64,000 nucleotides of DNA from UBA2965 sp036526135. GTDB taxonomy: Bacteria > Pseudomonadota > Gammaproteobacteria > Pseudomonadales > Azotimanducaceae. The first letter of the stretch is position 1, and every line of letters begins with the position of its first letter. This document shows positions 43,442-51,486 of this stretch, piece after piece. The stretch is taken from contig DATCZA010000011.1 of the NCBI GenBank assembly GCA_036526135.1, positions 19,405 through 83,404 of the forward strand, in the 5' to 3' direction. Under the pieces are notes generated by a model, which had not been told where the DNA came from, made no database searches, and worked only from the letters and a program-made list of their open reading frames with translations. A program made the translations under genes and the position numbers.

Positions 43442-43981
43442 TCATTCCGGTGGGGCCTGATTGCCGCCGGTCAGCCGTTTGACGTAGAAGACTTTGGCGT
43501 CACCTGGCGCGTAGAAGTCCGCGAGCTCGGCCGCGCGCAGGTAGCCGCAGGATTCGTAGAAGCTGTGCGTGGGCGCGTAATCGGCACGTCCGGAGGTCTC
43601 CGCAAAAAGCTGGGCACAGCCCGACGCCGCCGCCAGGCTCTCGGCCGCGGCCAGCAGCCGATGACCGACCCCGCGGCCCCGGGCCGCCGCATCCACGGCG
43701 ATCCAGTAAAGGTCGAAGCTCGAGAGCGTCATCTCTATGGGCCCGCCCCAGCAGACGTACCCGATCACCCTTCCGGCGGATTCGGCCACGAGATGCTCGT
43801 AGCCGGAGTCCTTACCCTGCAATGCCGCATCGAAGACTTCCAACGCCACAGCGACTTCGGCATCACTGAAAAATCCCGTCGAGACCAGCACCGAGGCCAC
43901 GGGTCCACGGTCGCGTGCCGCCGGCTCCCGCAGATGAACCCAGGCGTCCCCGGGGGGATGCTCTTTGCAGGGTGAGGTCAT
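43442..43981 (-). CDS. GNAT-family N-acetyltransferase
   Basis: A 179-residue GNAT enzyme transferring an acyl group from acyl-CoA to an amine. Motif A is AARGRGVGHRLLAAAE, and HSFYESCGY is the motif-B region near the C-terminus. The start at 43981 lies two bases after the stop of the ATP-grasp gene, making it the last gene of the kamA operon. It is shorter than the known beta-lysine N6-acetyltransferase (AblB), so identity with AblB is not supported. Acetylation of beta-lysine or of its peptide product is nevertheless a natural hypothesis. It is convergent with groEL. Confidence 0.88.
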   Translation of the reverse strand: MTSPCKEHPPGDAWVHLREPAARDRGPVASVLVSTGFFSDAEVAVALEVFDAALQGKDSGYEHLVAESAGRVIGYVCWGGPIEMTLSSFDLYWIAVDAAARGRGVGHRLLAAAESLAAASGCAQLFAETSGRADYAPTHSFYESCGYLRAAELADFYAPGDAKVFYVKRLTGGNQAPPE

Positions 43982-43983
43982 GC

Positions 43984-44970
43984 TCAGTCCGTAGCGGCCG
44001 TCCTGACCAGTCGCCCGACCATCTCCTCCGCCGGGATCCCGGCCGCATCGAGCGCGGCAGCGAAGCCGGCATCGGGCGAGAGACACGGATTCGGGTTGAT
44101 CTCCAGAATCCAGGGTCGGCCGTCCTCGTCGACCCGGAAGTCGACGCGGGCGCAGCCGCGCATCGCGAAGCACTCCCAGACCTGCATCCCGAGGGTTCCA
44201 AGCAGGTCGAGCAACCGGGCATCGGCTGCGGGGAAGTCGAAACGCCGCGGGGTCGCATGATACTCGAAGGCGCGGCTCGACCACTTGGCGTCATGCCCGA
44301 CGATGCGGGGTTTGCCCGGCGCAAACGCCGAGAAGTCGATCTCCGCCGGAGGCAGCACCTGGGCGGGGCCGGTTTCCGAAGCCAGAAGCGCCACGTTGAA
44401 CTCACGCCCGGCAACGTAGCGTTCGGCGAACTGCTGCGCGCCACTGTGCTTTCCGCGTGCGCGGATGCGCCTGGTGAGCTGCCCGGCATCAGCAACCTGA
44501 ACGACCGACTGGTCGTCCAGGCCAAGGGAGGCGTGCTCAAAGCGTGCCTTGACGATGTAGCACCCTGCCCCAGGGAAATCCACCTGGGTCTTCTCACAGA
44601 CGTACCAGTCCGGCGTCGGCAGGCCGAGCCTGCGCATTCGTTCCTTGGCGCCGACCTTATCGGCGCTGAGCTCCAGCGCCCGCGATCCCGCTCCGGTGTA
44701 GGGGACACCGCGGGCGTCGAGGAGCAGCGTCACCAGCACGGCCAGGCGGTCGGTTCCGCCCAGGGCCTCGACCAGATTGAAGACGACGTCAGGCCGCTGC
44801 TTTGCCAGGGCACCATCGAATCCGGCGAGATCCAGCGTGCAGGGCAACGCGCAGACCTGGTGACCGGCGCCCACGAGGGCAGTCTCAACCGCTTCGACCT
44901 GCTCGAGCACGTCGGCTTCCGCGCTGCCCGCAGCGTCTCCCGGCTTGTTGTAAGCGATGGCTACGCGCAA
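43984..44970 (-). CDS. ATP-grasp ligase 2 (D-Ala-D-Ala-ligase-like)
   Basis: A 328-residue ATP-grasp enzyme forming an amide via an acyl-phosphate. Seen are an N-terminal preATP-grasp domain (VAIAYNKPGD), DVVFNLVEALGG, the ATP-binding lysine region CYIVKARFEHASLGL and the metal-binding end of the fold RVDFRVDEDGRPWILEINPNP. No ATG is available in frame; TTG 44970 (CCG TTG CGC GTA GCC) gives the conserved start and overlaps the upstream gene by 10 bp. It is distinct from the first ligase, so the pathway probably has two amide-forming steps or two partners. Confidence 0.85.
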   Translation of the reverse strand: MRVAIAYNKPGDAAGSAEADVLEQVEAVETALVGAGHQVCALPCTLDLAGFDGALAKQRPDVVFNLVEALGGTDRLAVLVTLLLDARGVPYTGAGSRALELSADKVGAKERMRRLGLPTPDWYVCEKTQVDFPGAGCYIVKARFEHASLGLDDQSVVQVADAGQLTRRIRARGKHSGAQQFAERYVAGREFNVALLASETGPAQVLPPAEIDFSAFAPGKPRIVGHDAKWSSRAFEYHATPRRFDFPAADARLLDLLGTLGMQVWECFAMRGCARVDFRVDEDGRPWILEINPNPCLSPDAGFAAALDAAGIPAEEMVGRLVRTAATD

Positions 44971-45974
44971 CGGTTCATTTCCGTAGCGTCCATGGCAAGA
45001 CGTTCCGAAGCCGAGTCGACGATGGCACGAATGAGCTCTGCATAAGGCATTCCCACCGCGGTAGCCAGCATGGGCAGATCGGAATGAGCGGGATGCAGCC
45101 CTGCCAGGGGGTTTGCCTCGATGAAATTGGGTTCCCCCGCCGAGTCCGCGCGAAGGTCGATGCGCCCTCCGTCCCGGGCCCCGAGGGCCCGCCAGGCGCC
45201 CAGCGCCGCGGCCTCGGCCCGGGCAACGACGGGATCGGCACGACCATCGACGAGTCGGTACAGCACACGGGACTCGCACTCCTCCTTGTTGAGGTACGAG
45301 TAGACGTTCGCCTCGGCAGTTGCCAGGAGCTCGATCTCGAGAGTCCCGAGCACCCTGGCATTCGGGCCAGTGCCCAGAAGGCCGACGGTGAACTCTCTGC
45401 CAGGGAGGTACGTCTCGACCAGCACGGGCTGCCGGTAGCGCTCGAGCAGGGCCAGGCTCTGCCGTTCAAGCTCGGCGGCGCTCATGACGACCGAAGCGGC
45501 GCTTGTGCCCTTGCCGGTGCCCTCCCCGATCGGCTTGACGAACAGGGGCGGCTCGAGCGCGACCGTGGCAACGTCAGCGGCCCGGGCGATGACGGCATGC
45601 TGCGGGGTCGCCACACCGGCGTCGGCCACCACCGTCTTGGCCCAGGCCTTGTTCAGGCTCAGAGCCATGACGGCTGTATCGGCAAACGTCACGGGTATGC
45701 CGTAGACCTCCAGAATGGCTGGCACCTGGCTCTCCCGCCCGGGACCGCTGAGCCCCTCGCAGATGTTGAACACCAGATCCCAACGCTGTCCCGCGGCAAG
45801 GTGCTCGATGAGCTCGCGGGCGCAGCCGATGCGCACCGTCTCGTGCCCGAGCTGGCGCAACGCCGCCTCGATGGCGTCGACGGTGTCGTCGCGGTCGAAC
45901 TCCGCCGTTTCCTCCTCCGAGTAGCCGGCGGCGAGGTACGCGGAACGCAGATCGTAGGTGATACCGATGCGCAT
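44961..45974 (-). CDS. ATP-grasp ligase 1 (D-Ala-D-Ala-ligase-like)
   Basis: A 337-residue ATP-grasp enzyme resembling D-alanine-D-alanine ligase in fold. It has an N-terminal domain (RIGITYDLRSAYLAAGYSEEE), WDLVFNICEG, the ATP-binding PPLFVKPIGEGTGKG, and the C-terminal metal-binding GRIDLRADSAGEPNFIEANPL. True Ddl active-site details are not all recognisable, so a non-cell-wall amino-acid ligase is more likely. It starts two bases after the kamA stop. Context suggests ligation of beta-lysine or another beta-amino acid (inference). Confidence 0.87.
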   Translation of the reverse strand: MRIGITYDLRSAYLAAGYSEEETAEFDRDDTVDAIEAALRQLGHETVRIGCARELIEHLAAGQRWDLVFNICEGLSGPGRESQVPAILEVYGIPVTFADTAVMALSLNKAWAKTVVADAGVATPQHAVIARAADVATVALEPPLFVKPIGEGTGKGTSAASVVMSAAELERQSLALLERYRQPVLVETYLPGREFTVGLLGTGPNARVLGTLEIELLATAEANVYSYLNKEECESRVLYRLVDGRADPVVARAEAAALGAWRALGARDGGRIDLRADSAGEPNFIEANPLAGLHPAHSDLPMLATAVGMPYAELIRAIVDSASERLAMDATEMNRCA

Positions 45975-45976
45975 GT

Positions 45977-47377
45977 TCAGTTGGTCCCGGCGCCAGGTTG
46001 CTGGGGATCCGGATAGCTGAAGACCCGTCCCTCGAAATTGCGGAGTTTGAGCTCGTCGACGTCTCTGCCGAGCACGTAGTTCGGCTGAATCGGAATCTTG
46101 CCCCCACCGCCGGGCGCATCGATGACGTAGGTCGGCACGGCGTAACCCGTGGTGTGGCCGCGCAGCCCTTCGATGATCTCCAGGCCCTTCTCAACGGTCG
46201 TGCGGAAGTGGGCCGAACCACTGATCGGGTCGCACTGGTACAGGTAGTAGGGCCGCACCCGCATCTTCAGGAGGCCGTGCACGAGGCGCGTCATCACGCC
46301 CACGTCGTCATTCACGCCCTTGAGCAGAACGGTCTGGGAGCCGAGCGGTATACCGGCATCGGCCAGCCGCTCGCAGGCCTGGGTGGACTCCGGCGTGCAT
46401 TCCTCCGGGTGCAGGAAGTGCAGGCTCATCCAGAGCGGGTGGTACTTGCGAAGCACCCTGGTCAGATCCCGGGTGATTCGTTGCGGGAGCACGGCCGGCA
46501 TCTTGGTGCCGATGCGGACGAATTCGATGTGCTCTATGGCCCGCAGGTTGGAAAGGATGTAGTCGAGGTTGTCCTCGCCGAGGGCAAGCGCGTCGCCGCC
46601 GGAGACGAGCACGTCGCGAACCTGGGTCGCGCCTCGCAGGTAATCGAACATGGCTTCCAGGCGCGATGTCTGGGGGGAGAGCTCCCCATGGCCTACTACC
46701 CGCGAGCGAGTGCAGTAGCGGCAGTAGGTGGAACAGAAATCGATTGGCAGCATCAGCACCCGGTCGGGGTAACGGTGCACGAGCCCCGGCACCGGACTGT
46801 GGGCGTCCTCCCCGAGCGGGTCGTCGGCTTCCCCCGGCAGGCGAAGAAATTCGTTCTGCGAGGGTATGACCGTCCGCCGCAGGGCATGCTGCGGATCAAC
46901 GGGGTCGAGCAGACTCATGTAGTAGGGCGTGATCCCCACGGGCAGCATCATGCCGCCAACGGTGAGCGCTGCGCGCTCATCGTCGGACAGTTCGAGCACG
47001 CGCTCGATCTGGGCGAGATTCTTGAAGCGGTGCCGGGACTGCCAGCGCCAATCGTTCCACTCCGCATCGGAAACGTCCGGGAAATGGCGGATCCGGAACT
47101 CGCGTGTGCGGGGGTTGCCGCGCCCTGCGGTCCGCAGCCGGACTACCTTCGCCCGACGCTGCACGGACTCGACGGCCTTCGATGCAACGGATGTCGAGTC
47201 GGTGGACTTTGCAGGGATGACTTTGATGACACGCGCGTCGTCGGCTGGCGCGGTACGGGAGGTGATTGGCTTGTTGGATCGGGTATTCGAATGGGGTGGA
47301 TGCAGGCTGAGGGCTAGATTCTGGCCGTGAATACCTCCCGGAGGCTCCTCTTCGACCGGTGGGGGGGACTTTTTCAT
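45977..47377 (-). CDS. kamA: KamA-family lysine 2,3-aminomutase (radical SAM)
   Basis: A 466-residue radical SAM/PLP enzyme converting L-lysine to beta-lysine. The [4Fe-4S] motif CSTYCRYC uses C215, C219 and C222, and PGGGGK gives the PLP lysine K427. Both Asp residues that grip lysine in the clostridial enzyme are kept: D383 in YQCD and D420 before APGGGGK, so lysine is the likely substrate rather than glutamate. An N-terminal extension of about 85 residues is Ser/Pro-rich and lacks family similarity. It heads a tight operon with two ATP-grasp ligases and a GNAT enzyme. EF-P modification (EpmB) is less likely because no epmA or efp is nearby and the protein is longer. Confidence 0.93.
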   Translation of the reverse strand: MKKSPPPVEEEPPGGIHGQNLALSLHPPHSNTRSNKPITSRTAPADDARVIKVIPAKSTDSTSVASKAVESVQRRAKVVRLRTAGRGNPRTREFRIRHFPDVSDAEWNDWRWQSRHRFKNLAQIERVLELSDDERAALTVGGMMLPVGITPYYMSLLDPVDPQHALRRTVIPSQNEFLRLPGEADDPLGEDAHSPVPGLVHRYPDRVLMLPIDFCSTYCRYCTRSRVVGHGELSPQTSRLEAMFDYLRGATQVRDVLVSGGDALALGEDNLDYILSNLRAIEHIEFVRIGTKMPAVLPQRITRDLTRVLRKYHPLWMSLHFLHPEECTPESTQACERLADAGIPLGSQTVLLKGVNDDVGVMTRLVHGLLKMRVRPYYLYQCDPISGSAHFRTTVEKGLEIIEGLRGHTTGYAVPTYVIDAPGGGGKIPIQPNYVLGRDVDELKLRNFEGRVFSYPDPQQPGAGTN

Positions 47378-47639
47378 GCGCCTTGGATCTCCTGTGGCGG
47401 TCCAACGAAAAACGACAGCCCCTCGGAGCTGCCGAACGGCGCGTAAGTTAAGGCAAACGGGGTTGAATGCAATAGCCGTGCATCACATCAACCGGACTTT
47501 TTTTCATGTAGGCAAACGCCGCCGCGAGCCCATTGTATTTGCCGGATTTTTGGCGCTTACTGCGGATCCCCGCCGGTCCCACGCAATGTCTGCGGACCGG
47601 CTTTTCTATGACGTTCTTCAGACATTTCAAGGGTCGCGC

Positions 47640-48959
47640 ATGCGCAGCCTGAAAGATCTTCTGGTGGTCATCCCCCATAGCGGGATACGCATTCCGCCGG
47701 AGATACCGAGTTCGAGCCTCACCGAAGAGTTTCCGGCACTGCTTGCCAACGTGGACTGGCACACCGACCGCCTGTACGACTTTACCGACCTGCTCGAGAA
47801 TCAGCAGATCGTCTTCCCGTACTGCAGCCTCCTGCTCGAGGCCAATCGCGACCCCGAGTTGCTGGACGAGTCGATACCCCTGCGCGACGTCAACGGCAAA
47901 GCCGTCTACCGGCCCGGCTGTGAGCCGAGCCTGGACCTGCGCCGCCACCTGTCCTACAAGTACCTGCGCGGCTTTCATCAGAAGATCAGCGCGAGCATCT
48001 CCGCGGGCGCCGAGTTTCTCCTGGACGGCCACTCCACCGTGGTCGCCAGGGGCGTGGCAGCAAATCAGATCGATCTCATGAACTTTCAGCATACGCAGCG
48101 CGACGGCGAGCCGAAGCTGTACGCGCCGGCGATCTACGCCGAGACATACGCCGAGGCCCTGCAGAAACGGCTGCCCGAGGTCCACGTCACCGTCAACGCC
48201 TCGGAGTACTATCAGGTTCACGGTCACGTCTGTGCCGCCCACTCGGTCAACGGTATCGGCAGAGCCGGGCAGCTGGCGCCCGCGCTGATTCAGGAAACTT
48301 CTCAGGGCCTTTACATGCACCCCGACGGGACGCCGGACGTGCTGGCGGTAGATCACCTGCGCCGGGTCTTTGCCGAGGCCCTGCGCACAACGCTGGACAC
48401 CGTCCGACGGTTCACAGCGCCGGCGCAGATCATCGATCTGCATGGCCAACGCCAGACGTTCGATTTCGACTGCGGGGTGAAAGCGCTGCAGATGGTGCTG
48501 GCCTACTACGGCGTCGAGGAGCGCGAAGACAAACTGCTCAAAGCGCTCGCCGCCGACCCCGAACTCGGCACGCCGCTGGCCAGGATGATCGAGTTCGCTG
48601 AGTCCAGGGGCTTCGAGGTCAAGGCCGGAACGGGCTGGTCGCTGGATGACGTGAAGCACTATCTCGACCGCAACTGCCCGGTCATCGTCCTGGTCCAAGC
48701 CTGGGCCGACGGCTACCTCTCGCTGGCCGAATGGCGACGCAACTTCGACGACGGGCACTACGTCGTGGTGGTGGGCTACGACCGTCAGAATCTCTACTTC
48801 GAGGACCCCGCCTCGTTTCACCGCACGTGGCTGAAGGAAAACGAATTCCTCGCCCGCTGGCACGACCAGGATCCGGTTACCGGGGAAAAGCTCCTCCAGG
48901 CCGGCATGGTGCTGCTGGGCAGGGAGCCGGTGGGCAAGGGCCTGCGGCCCATGTACTGA
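47640..48959 (+). CDS. N-formylglutamate-amidohydrolase-like / C39-peptidase-like fusion
   Basis: A 439-residue two-domain protein. Residues 1 to about 260 match the N-formylglutamate amidohydrolase (FGase) family: VVIPHSGIRIP, NVDWHTDRLYDF and LLDGHSTV provide typical metal/active-site His and Asp residues. Residues about 270-430 match C39-like papain-fold peptidases: C278 in FDFDCGVKALQMVLAYYG and H373 in GHYVVVVGYD form the expected dyad. No signal peptide or membrane segment is seen. ATG 47640 is preceded by AAGGG; an upstream ATG at 47586 has none. It is divergent from kamA (262 bp between). It may hydrolyse amide bonds of the product made by the kamA operon. Confidence 0.87.
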   Translation: MRSLKDLLVVIPHSGIRIPPEIPSSSLTEEFPALLANVDWHTDRLYDFTDLLENQQIVFPYCSLLLEANRDPELLDESIPLRDVNGKAVYRPGCEPSLDLRRHLSYKYLRGFHQKISASISAGAEFLLDGHSTVVARGVAANQIDLMNFQHTQRDGEPKLYAPAIYAETYAEALQKRLPEVHVTVNASEYYQVHGHVCAAHSVNGIGRAGQLAPALIQETSQGLYMHPDGTPDVLAVDHLRRVFAEALRTTLDTVRRFTAPAQIIDLHGQRQTFDFDCGVKALQMVLAYYGVEEREDKLLKALAADPELGTPLARMIEFAESRGFEVKAGTGWSLDDVKHYLDRNCPVIVLVQAWADGYLSLAEWRRNFDDGHYVVVVGYDRQNLYFEDPASFHRTWLKENEFLARWHDQDPVTGEKLLQAGMVLLGREPVGKGLRPMY

Positions 48960-49260
48960 CCAGACCGCTTTGGCTCATCACCGAAGGCAGCCGCGCCAGG
49001 CATCTCCACCGCAGGCGCCCGGATCGACAAGCACGAGCACGCCCACGACTACTTTTTCCTGTTGAACGTTGCCGGCATTCGGCGACCGGTGGCACGTTCT
49101 TCGTCGACGTTCCAGACGCCGGGACCATCAACTTTTTCACCAGGCCGCTGTCTCACTGACGACAACGTCGGGCCGGGTCGGTCAGAGACGGTCTGATCGA
49201 GACGGTCGTCCCGACACGGTCCGTTTGACATGGACGCGCTTTCCGAATGAACTTCAACAT
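48960..49260. other. Intergenic stretch with possible broken coding remnant
   Basis: About 300 bases with no intact gene. In the forward direction one frame reads HEHAHDYFFLLNVAG near 49030-49075 and another reads GTFFVDVPDAGTINFFTRPL near 49094-49153, ending at a stop. These protein-like pieces in different frames suggest a frameshifted remnant of a small gene. I cannot name the family. The final 100 bases hold nothing recognisable besides the region before the phosphatase start. Confidence 0.35.
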
Positions 49261-50016
49261 ATGATCGATGACTATTCCGACCGGCATCACCGATTCGAAG
49301 GCTGCTTCAACTTTCGCGACATCGGCGGCTACCCGACGACCGAGGGTCGCACGGTGCGATGGGGCCGCTACTATCGGGCGGGTCGCCAGGACCGCATGTC
49401 CGAAGCCGATGTTGCCAGGGCTCGCGATCTGGGCATCGCCACGCAGATCGACCTGCGCAAGCCCGACGAGGTCCGAGAGCAGGGCCGGGGTCCTTTGGAG
49501 GAGATGGGCGTTGCCTACCACCACATCCCCGTCATCCCGGAGGGCGGCAGCGATGCATTGAGCCGCCTGGTGGGGGACACCGGCATCTCCGGACGTCGCT
49601 ACCTCGGCTATCTGGAGTTCGGGCCCGAGCCGTGGCTTGCGATGTTCGAGATATTCGCCGACGCCGGCCGTCACCCCATCGTGCTGCACTGCACTGCAGG
49701 CAAGGACCGCACGGGGGTCTCCACCGCCTTTCTCCTATCCGTGCTGGGCGTGGACCGCGCTCTGATCGAGGCAGACTACATTCTCACCAACCGCGACGTG
49801 GGCCGGCAGGCGGATTTCATCGAGCGCACCGTCGGCTACCCGGAGGGCATGGATCGGGCAGCGATGGTGCACGCCGCAGGGGTGCCCGAGACTGCCATCG
49901 GCGACTTCCTGGACGGCCTCGAGGCGCGCTGGGGCGGACCGCTGGGGTACCTTCGCAGCATCGGCGTGAGCGAGGCCACCATGGACGACGTGCGCCGGGA
50001 GTTCCTTGAGGACTGA
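49261..50016 (+). CDS. Tyrosine-protein phosphatase (MptpB/LipA-like)
   Basis: A 251-residue atypical tyrosine phosphatase. It begins with the typical FEGCFNFRDIGGYPTTEGRTV segment and has the phosphatase loop HCTAGKDRTG, with nucleophile C144 and phosphate-binding R150. The Lys and Asp in the loop are typical of bacterial enzymes with broad protein or lipid phosphate specificity. No signal peptide is seen. The ATG at 49261 lacks a strong ribosome binding site. It is followed 12 bp later by the probable ATC start of a VOC protein, in one run with an SDR and a flavoprotein fusion, so it may act on a small-molecule phosphate in that pathway rather than on proteins. Confidence 0.88.
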   Translation: MIDDYSDRHHRFEGCFNFRDIGGYPTTEGRTVRWGRYYRAGRQDRMSEADVARARDLGIATQIDLRKPDEVREQGRGPLEEMGVAYHHIPVIPEGGSDALSRLVGDTGISGRRYLGYLEFGPEPWLAMFEIFADAGRHPIVLHCTAGKDRTGVSTAFLLSVLGVDRALIEADYILTNRDVGRQADFIERTVGYPEGMDRAAMVHAAGVPETAIGDFLDGLEARWGGPLGYLRSIGVSEATMDDVRREFLED

Positions 50017-50028
50017 GGAGGAAGGACC

Positions 50029-50550
50029 ATCAAACTCGACATCGTGCAGGTTGCCTATCACGTCACCGACATCCACCGGGCGGCCCGGGAGATGGCTGAG
50101 AAGGTGGGGGCCGGGCCGTTTTTCATCAACGAGAACATCACGCTGACCTGGGGCGAGCATCGCGGCGAGCCCACGGATTTCGTGCACTCGTCGGCCTACG
50201 GGCAGTGGGGCGAGCTCATGGTTGAGTTCTTCCAGCAGGAAAACGACACGCCGAACACCCCCTACCGGGACATGTACGGGCCCGACGAGGAGGGCCTCCA
50301 CCACACGGCGATCATGGTTCCCGACATGGAGGAGGCCTTCGAGTACTTCGAGCGCAACGGCATGCCCGTGGTCACCCGCTGCGGATTGGGGCGCAGCGGC
50401 GGCGTGGACTTCGCCTTCATCGACGCGCGCAAACTGCTCGGCCACATGATCGAGATCTACCCGCGTTCCGACGGCGTGGTCGGTTTCTACCGCCACGTTC
50501 GGGAAGCCTCCGTGGGCTGGTCCGGCGAGGATCCGCTGCGCAGCGTCTGA
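50029..50550 (+). CDS. VOC-family protein with probable ATC start codon
   Basis: A glyoxalase/bleomycin-resistance/dioxygenase-fold protein (about 173 residues) with VQVAYHVTDIHRAAREMAE near the start and LHHTAIMVPDMEEAFEYFE in the second beta-alpha module, where His and Glu residues usually bind a metal. A near-perfect Shine-Dalgarno (AGGAGG, 50016-50021) lies seven bases before ATC AAA CTC GAC ATC GTG. That ATC sits exactly where relatives have ATG (M-K-L-D-I-V-Q-V). The first standard start, GTG 50044, lies 22 bases from the Shine-Dalgarno and would remove a core strand residue. The start is either non-canonical or affected by a single-base error or mutation. Confidence 0.8.
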   Translation: MKLDIVQVAYHVTDIHRAAREMAEKVGAGPFFINENITLTWGEHRGEPTDFVHSSAYGQWGELMVEFFQQENDTPNTPYRDMYGPDEEGLHHTAIMVPDMEEAFEYFERNGMPVVTRCGLGRSGGVDFAFIDARKLLGHMIEIYPRSDGVVGFYRHVREASVGWSGEDPLRSV

Positions 50551-50578
50551 GCGAACCGCCATGGAGGCCGTTCCAATC

Positions 50579-51412
50579 ATGGGAAAACTCGAGGGGAAAG
50601 TCGCCATCGTCACCGGTGCGGGCCGCGGCATCGGCCGCGCCATCGCGTTGAAGCTGGCGGCAGAAGGTGCCCACGTCGTGGTCAATGATCTGGACGAGCA
50701 GCCGGCCGGCGCCGTCACCGACGAGATCAACTCGGGCACTGGCCCTCGTGCGCTGGCCTTTCCCGGGGACGTGACCCTGCCCGAGTTCGGCGACGATCTC
50801 GTCGATGCCGCTCTGGACGGCTTCGGCGGCCTGGACGTCTTGGTCAACAACGCCGGCTACATCTGGAACTCCGCGCTGCTCAACCACAGCGACGAGCAGT
50901 GGGAGGCCATGCTTGCCGTGCACGCCACCGCGCCGTTCCGCATTCTGCGGGCCGCGGGCCGCCACTTCCGCGAGCAGGCCAAGGCGGCCCAGGCCCGCGG
51001 CGAAAGACCGCCCTGTCGCAAGGTGGTGAACGTCTCCTCGATATCGGGGGTGTACGGAGCCGCCACCCAGGCGAGCTACGCTGCCGGCAAGGCGGCCGTG
51101 ATCGGCCTGACCAAGTCCTTGAGCAAGGAGTGGGGTCCCTACAACGTGACCGTGAACGCCGTGGCTTTCGGGTACATCGAGACACGCCTCACCCAGACGA
51201 TCGGCGACGAGGTGGAAACCATCGATGTGAAGGGCCGCCAGCACCGGGTGGGCCTCACGCCGGAAGCCATCGAGGCCTACCGGAGCACGAGCCCGCTGCG
51301 CCGGGCCGGAGCTCCGGAGGACGCAGCGAACGCCGTCGCCCTGTTCTGCTTTCCGGAGTCCGATTTCGTCACCGGCGAGGTGCTGATCGCCAGCGGAGGC
51401 ACTACGGGTTGA
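50579..51412 (+). CDS. Short-chain dehydrogenase/reductase
   Basis: A 277-residue classical SDR. It has the NAD(P)-binding TGAGRGIG from residue 12, NNAG in the fourth strand and the catalytic Y167-x-x-x-K171 (YAAGK) with the preceding VNVSSISG serine. An Asp after the second strand (VNDLDE) suggests NAD preference. ATG 50579 has GGAGG upstream; ATG 50561 would add six residues without a site. Its product resembles the 3-oxoacyl-reductase/hydroxyacyl type, but the substrate is unknown. It follows the VOC gene and precedes the PyrD-PyrK-like fusion. Confidence 0.88.
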   Translation: MGKLEGKVAIVTGAGRGIGRAIALKLAAEGAHVVVNDLDEQPAGAVTDEINSGTGPRALAFPGDVTLPEFGDDLVDAALDGFGGLDVLVNNAGYIWNSALLNHSDEQWEAMLAVHATAPFRILRAAGRHFREQAKAAQARGERPPCRKVVNVSSISGVYGAATQASYAAGKAAVIGLTKSLSKEWGPYNVTVNAVAFGYIETRLTQTIGDEVETIDVKGRQHRVGLTPEAIEAYRSTSPLRRAGAPEDAANAVALFCFPESDFVTGEVLIASGGTTG

Positions 51413-51486
51413 CGCGTGGTTCGATTGGGCGCGCCGAACCTGTAGAATCCCGCTCCGAATCCCGACACCGCTGAGACCCGCCCGCC

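Noticed and set aside
43442..43981. Naming the GNAT enzyme AblB (beta-lysine acetyltransferase)
   Set aside because: It is much shorter than known AblB and shows only general GNAT motifs; context alone is not enough for the name.
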